This document shows, in pieces, positions 14,512-18,029 of a stretch of 18,029 nucleotides of DNA. Positions within the stretch are counted from its first letter, which is position 1; each line of letters opens with the position of its first letter. Made by a program: the position numbers and the translations under genes. A model generated the notes under the pieces. The model saw only the letters and a list, made by a program, of their open reading frames with translations, ran no database searches and was not told the origin of the DNA. Origin of the DNA: CADCTB01 sp964479465 (GTDB taxonomy: Bacteria; Actinomycetota; Acidimicrobiia; Acidimicrobiales; AC-14); contig CAYZMG010000079.1 of the NCBI GenBank assembly GCA_964479465.1, positions 1-18,029 of the forward strand, written 5' to 3'.

Positions 14512-15636
14512 ATGCACAAACTGCTGTTCAGCACCGCTCTCGTGGTGGCCACGCTCCTCGCTGCGTGCGGTGGCGACGACGGTCCCGGCGACGCGAGCGC
14601 CCCCGATACCACCACCGCTTCGTCCTCGACGACCGAGCCGGACGGCACCGACCGCGATTCGGCGGCACCGATCGGATCGCCCTCGATGGCGACCGTGGAG
14701 GCGGGTGGGTTCCCGCGGGGCGGTGGCGAGCCGGCCCTGCTCGTCGATGTGCGCGCCGCCGGGTATGACGGGTTCGACCGCGTCGTGCTGGAATTCGAGG
14801 ACGGCACCGCGCCCAGCTACCGGGTCGGCTACATCGACCCGCCCGTGCGTCAGGACTTCAGCGGACACGAGGTCGACGTCGAAGGCAGCGCGTTCCTGGA
14901 GATCCGGGCCTCGCCGGCGGCCGGGTTCGATCCGCTGAGCGACGACGCCCGGGAGATCTACACCGGACCCCGGCGGCTATCCCCCGAGGGCACCGAGCTC
15001 GTCGGTGAGGTGGTCCGGATCGGCGACTTCGAAGGTCAACTGGCGTGGGTGGTGGGCGCTTCGCAGCGCGTCCCCTTCGGAGTCACGACCCTCGACGACC
15101 CTTTGCGCCTCGTCGTCGACCTCGTCGCCGAGGATGCACCGGACAGCGGGGCCATCGAGCTGGCGAACGAGTGCGCCTTCACCGAAGCCGGGTGGGAGGT
15201 CACGGTGCCGTATCCTGCGGGCTGGGTCGCCAACGACGAGACCGTTACCGACACCGGCACGGTGCCGCCATGCCGGATCTTCGATCCCGACGACGCCGAA
15301 CCGCCCCGGGCCCACGAGCTCACCGCCTACGGCTTCCTCGTGCACATCGACGAGGTGGACTTCGACGACATCGACGGCCCGTCCCCCGACGCAGAGCTGC
15401 TGGAAGAGGAGACCCTCAGCGTCGACGGTCAGCGCGCCCTCCGCCACGAGTACCGGCTCACCCAGACCGGGATCCGCGGCCCCGAGGGCGCCCGGGTCAC
15501 CACCTACGTCGTCGACCTCGGCGGGGCCATCCTCGTGGCTCGCACCCACGAGGTTGCCGAACTGGACTACCTGCACAACCGTGCGGTGCTCGACGCGGTC
15601 ATGGCCCGGATGTCCCTGCGTCCTTCGGCGTCGTGA
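14512..15636 (+). CDS. Lipoprotein with AMIN-like domain and a C-terminal domain shared with the trefoil protein
   Basis: The 374-aa protein starts MHKLLFSTALVVATLLAAC, with the lipobox Cys at residue 19, then a Gly/Asp/Ser/Thr linker. An AMIN-like domain spans about 75-205 (LVDVRAAGYDGFDRVVLEF, RVGYIDPPV, RVPFGVTTLDDPLRLVVDL). The C-terminal part, about 220-372, has CAFTEAGWEVTVPYPAGWV, CRIFDPD, LSVDGQRALRHEY and ATTYVVDL-like strands. It aligns with the middle domain of the trefoil protein encoded on the other strand, but the domain order is reversed. ATG 14512 has a GAAAAGGAA ribosome binding site. It is probably membrane-anchored on the outside. AMIN-type domains localise proteins at the envelope in other systems; the exact role here is unknown. 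Confidence 0.85.
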   Translation: MHKLLFSTALVVATLLAACGGDDGPGDASAPDTTTASSSTTEPDGTDRDSAAPIGSPSMATVEAGGFPRGGGEPALLVDVRAAGYDGFDRVVLEFEDGTAPSYRVGYIDPPVRQDFSGHEVDVEGSAFLEIRASPAAGFDPLSDDAREIYTGPRRLSPEGTELVGEVVRIGDFEGQLAWVVGASQRVPFGVTTLDDPLRLVVDLVAEDAPDSGAIELANECAFTEAGWEVTVPYPAGWVANDETVTDTGTVPPCRIFDPDDAEPPRAHELTAYGFLVHIDEVDFDDIDGPSPDAELLEEETLSVDGQRALRHEYRLTQTGIRGPEGARVTTYVVDLGGAILVARTHEVAELDYLHNRAVLDAVMARMSLRPSAS

Positions 15637-16199
15637 CCACGTCCAGGGTGCTCGTGATCGGGCCGCACGTACCTTGGTGGTGCTCGCGCAGCAGGCACCC
15701 TGGTTGCGGGCCGCCTCTCGCGTAATTCCAGCCGACCCGTCCATCTGAACGACCCAGCTCCTGCTTGCCAGTTGCCGCTTCATCCACCGGGCGTCTCCGT
15801 CAGCACTCGGTGAACCGCTCGAAGGCGACGGACAAGTTCGCGCGGCCGCAGACTGATGCGCTCGACAGGGGGCACCTGGGCGCCTCCGGAGGCACCACGA
15901 CGAGCCGCTCAATCCGGGGCTGCGTGATGTGGGCCACGGGTTTGCGCTCACGTCGTCCAGCATGAGCGACTGGCTTGGCGCGGCGGTTGCGGCACGACAG
16001 CGGAGACAGTCGATCAGCAGAAAACGCTGCGTGTGCAGCGCAAGGGTTCCGTCACCGACACGGTTTCCCTGGCCACTGTTGCCCGACGTCGCTCCCTTCT
16101 GTGGCTTCGCCGAACGGCCAGCTGCCTCATGAGCGAATCTGTGACGAGACTGTTACCTCCGGCGGTGTCCATAACCATCCATGGGGTAGTTGATCAGGC
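15637..16199. other. Gene-free interval with a small hairpin
   Basis: I find no supportable gene in these 563 bases. The minus-strand open frame covering part of it is an antisense shadow of the lipoprotein gene. The only structure is CGCTGC-GTGT-GCAGCG at 16025-16040, a perfect 6-bp hairpin. The promoter of the small membrane-protein gene must lie near its right end, but no clear consensus is visible. Confidence 0.5.
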
Positions 16200-16361
16200 A
16201 TGACCGTCTTGCTCGTCATTCTGGTCCTCCTGGCGCTGATTTTCGGCGTCGGCGCTGTCCTTGAGGGAATCGCGTGGGCACTTCTCATCGGTATCGTGCT
16301 CCTGGCCGTCGCCGCGTGGCTCGGGTGGCAAAAGTTCCGGAGCGTAACCCGCTCCTCCTGA
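16200..16361 (+). CDS. Small hydrophobic membrane protein, 53 aa
   Basis: The ATG at 16200 opens a short frame ending at TGA 16359-16361. The sequence MTVLLVILVLLALIFGVGAV, a short LEGIAW turn, ALLIGIVLLAVAAWLGW, then QKFRSVTRSS gives two closely spaced transmembrane helices with a basic C-terminal tail. Proteins of this size and style are widespread in Actinobacteria, often annotated only as hydrophobic or hypothetical, and I recall the V-LEG-AWALLIG pattern. The ribosome binding site is weak. Hydrophobicity and length make chance unlikely. No function is assigned. Confidence 0.7.
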   Translation: MTVLLVILVLLALIFGVGAVLEGIAWALLIGIVLLAVAAWLGWQKFRSVTRSS

Positions 16362-16408
16362 CAGCGCCGGCTGGGGTGAGCGGAACGAGATCCTTGAGTT
16401 GGAGGGGG

Positions 16409-16528
16409 TCACCGGCCATCCTCGGCATGGTGTCGAACGCTAAGGGTTTCGCCATCAAGGACACCGTCGAGGATCTCCTCCCGGGGGTGCTCCTGCTGTT
16501 GCGCGATCCCTTCAAATCGGGAGATTGG
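16409..16528 (+). pseudogene. MscS-like mechanosensitive channel fragment
   Basis: About 40 residues (ILGMVSNAKGFAIKDTVEDL, then LPGVLLLLRDPFKSGDW) resemble the pore-lining helix and the start of the beta domain of MscS-family channels, where the pattern is G-A-x-Q-x-x-L-x-N-x-x-G-x-x-x-x-x-x-x-P-F-x-x-G-D-W. Homology is lost directly after GDW, and nothing upstream resembles the preceding transmembrane helices. The stretch from 16529 to 16833 has two open frames without recognisable similarity. It appears to be a small orphan piece of a larger gene. Confidence 0.45.
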
Positions 16529-16833
16529 GATCCTCGACCGGATGTCTTGCTCACCGACGTCGTCGATGGCGATGTCCAGTGCGTGCCGGTTCTGGAGTGG
16601 ACCGCGTCGGCCGGAGGCAATGTATGCGCGAAACCTGGGCGCTCGTGGGTCACGGGGTACCTATGCTCGGTTGACGAGCGACGGTTTGTCGCTTACCGGC
16701 GACCTCGACCGCCGTAACGCGCTGCCAAACCTCGGGGCCGTCGTTGAGACGATAGGGGACCTGAAACTCGAGTCCAATCGCAGCGGTGCCCCTGTGTGGA
16801 CGTCGACCTGCGCAAGGACGGGCTGGGCGCTCT

Positions 16834-17937
16834 CTACAGCTGGGCCCCGTATTCCTCGGCAGACGGCTTCTTGTTCGCACCCCGGCTCAGACGGATGCGG
16901 GTGATCGCGTGGTGGTCGACGGCCAGGACAGTGGCCGTCCATCCGTCGAGGGCCACCGCATCGCCGGGCCGGTCGGGAATGTAGCCGAGGGCGGCGAGCA
17001 CCATCCCGGCGACGGTCGCGTAGTCCCCTTCGGGCACCTCGATGCCGAGGTCGGCGAGGTCGTGGACAGGGAAGCTGCCGGCGATCAGCAGCGAACCATC
17101 AGCCTCGTGCTCGACACCAGCCACGTCGCGGTCGGTCTCGTCGTAGATTTCGCCAACAAGCTCTTCGAGCAGGTCTTCGACCGTCACGATGCCCGCGCCA
17201 CCCCCATGCTCGTCGACGACGATGGCGAGCTGCTGGCGCGCCTCCTGCATCTCCCGCAACGCATGGAGCACCCTGACCGACTCCGGGATGAACACCGCCG
17301 GGGAGGCCCGCTCGCGCACCGGCGCAGTACCGGCGCCGATGAGGTCACGCAGGTGTACGACTCCGACGACGTTGTCAAGGTCGCCACCCTCGGCCACCGG
17401 CGCCCGGGAGTGCCCGCTGGCCACGAGGACCTCGAGGGCGTCTGCCGACCTGGACGCCGCAGTCAGCACCACCACATCGCGACGGGCGCGCAGCACCTGG
17501 GCGAGCGTCCGTTCGGTTATCTCGAAGGCGCCCGAGAGGATGGCGCGCTGCTCGGGGCTGATGGCGCGGTGGGTGCCGACGAGGTCCCTCAATTCCTCCT
17601 CGCTGACCTCCTCGCGCTGGCGTTCGGGGTCCCCTCCCATCAGGCGCACGGCGAGATCGGTCGAGTGCGACAGCATCCATACCGCTGGGCGCGTGAGGGC
17701 CGACAGGAGCGCCAGCGGTCTGGCCGCGATCAGCCCCCAGCCTTCAGCGCGTTGCATGGCGACCCGCTTGGGCGCCAACTCGCCGAAGACGAGGGTAACG
17801 TAGGCCAGTAGCAACGTGACCACCACGATGGCGACGGGGCGGGCCGCCTCCCCGAGGAACCCCAGTGGCGCCTCCAGCGGTTCGGCGAGGGACACCGCGG
17901 CATCCGGCAGGTTCAGGACACGATCCAGGAACTTCAA
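16834..17937 (-). CDS. CNNM/CorC-family membrane protein with CBS pair (hemolysin-C-like), 5'-truncated
   Basis: The protein contains the second half of a DUF21/CNNM membrane domain (AVSLAEPLEAPLGFLG, a hydrophobic helix AIVVVTLLLAYVTLV, and FGELAPKRVAMQRAE). A linker with EEELRDLVGTH follows. The CBS pair then covers HSRAPVAEGGDLDNVVGVVH and QLAIVVDEHGGGAGIVTVED, and the C-terminal CorC/HlyC domain covers GSFPVHDLADLGIEVPEGDY. Family members take part in Mg2+/Co2+ transport or resistance. Normal proteins have about 90-100 more N-terminal residues, including the first membrane helices. Here homology stops near 17905 and the upstream frame (LKFLDRVLNLPD) does not match. The TTG at 17937 lacks a ribosome binding site. 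Function is therefore doubtful despite intact CBS and C-terminal domains. Confidence 0.8.
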   Translation of the reverse strand: MKFLDRVLNLPDAAVSLAEPLEAPLGFLGEAARPVAIVVVTLLLAYVTLVFGELAPKRVAMQRAEGWGLIAARPLALLSALTRPAVWMLSHSTDLAVRLMGGDPERQREEVSEEELRDLVGTHRAISPEQRAILSGAFEITERTLAQVLRARRDVVVLTAASRSADALEVLVASGHSRAPVAEGGDLDNVVGVVHLRDLIGAGTAPVRERASPAVFIPESVRVLHALREMQEARQQLAIVVDEHGGGAGIVTVEDLLEELVGEIYDETDRDVAGVEHEADGSLLIAGSFPVHDLADLGIEVPEGDYATVAGMVLAALGYIPDRPGDAVALDGWTATVLAVDHHAITRIRLSRGANKKPSAEEYGAQL

Positions 17938-18029
17938 ACCAAGAGGGATCTGCGAAAGACGGAGATCGCCGAACAGACCCGAAGGGCCAATCTGAGGAAC
18001 GCGCAGGACAGTCTCCGCGTGCTGGAAGG
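17911..18029 (+). other. Partial open frame at right edge, possible coiled coil
   Basis: A plus-strand frame with no stop runs to the window edge and reads QDTIQELQTKRDLRKTE, then AEQTRRANLRNAQDSLRVLE. It is rich in Gln, Lys, Arg, Glu and Leu with heptad-like spacing, unlike the opposite strand, which loses its CNNM similarity here. It is probably a fragment or the start of a helical protein. No start codon or family is identifiable. Confidence 0.35.

Noticed and set aside
14977..15963. Long minus-strand ORF antisense to the AMIN-like lipoprotein
   Set aside because: It is a GC-driven shadow of the plus-strand gene, with no domain and no ribosome binding site.

Overview
The window is high-GC DNA that fits an actinobacterium. 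The signs are GC-rich codon third positions, lipoproteins of the LAACGGDDG-plus-Thr-tract type, a LAxTG-type wall-anchor motif, ATGA start/stop overlaps and a probable leaderless gene. An acidimicrobial-type lineage is possible, but I cannot fix the taxon from sequence alone.

Layout: (1) 1-2.85 kb is a patchwork. It holds the receiver-domain tail of a hybrid histidine kinase, a 5'-truncated and twice-frameshifted ice-binding (DUF3494) surface-protein gene, a 5'-truncated alpha/beta hydrolase, a 5'-truncated LuxR regulator and a 62-aa gene. (2) 2.85-5.05 kb looks like an integration zone: a tRNA-Ala(UGC) 3' fragment that resembles an att site, 11-bp-period repeats, and an IS256-family transposase gene. 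(3) 5.1-7.36 kb has a conserved hypothetical gene, a P-loop kinase and a tyrosine phosphatase gene cut just before its catalytic loop; two similar hairpins flank the first two. (4) 7.4-10.56 kb is the most interesting part, described below. (5) 10.5-11.1 kb is a decayed tyrosine integrase. (6) 11.3-15.6 kb encodes exported proteins: a ricin-trefoil/AMIN-like protein, a beta-propeller lipoprotein and an AMIN-like lipoprotein. (7) 16.2-18.0 kb has a small membrane protein, an MscS-like fragment and a 5'-truncated CNNM/CorC-type protein.

The 7.4-10.56 kb module reads: SigR-like ECF sigma factor, RsrA-like zinc anti-sigma factor (C4/H30/C34/C37, the same spacing as RsrA), ArsM-like methyltransferase 1, OsmC-family thiol peroxidase, ArsM-like methyltransferase 2. 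Both methyltransferase frames are interrupted only by a single UGA, each at the position where the family has a conserved Cys (WAG-UGA-VAGAL and WTG-UGA-IAGGL). Each UGA is followed, 19-22 nt on, by a hairpin whose apical loop is CGUGA. I read both as selenoproteins (Sec193 and Sec203). The sigma gene and the osmC gene are preceded by the same bipartite element, GCAATA-N16-CGTCTCC, which looks like an autoregulated ECF promoter. The whole module can therefore be read as a redox- or metalloid-sensing regulon that makes two selenocysteine methyltransferases plus a peroxidase. The substrate is unknown.

A second theme is the number of abrupt gene truncations, several of them head-to-head. They indicate either a recombination-rich, decaying island or chimeric assembly.
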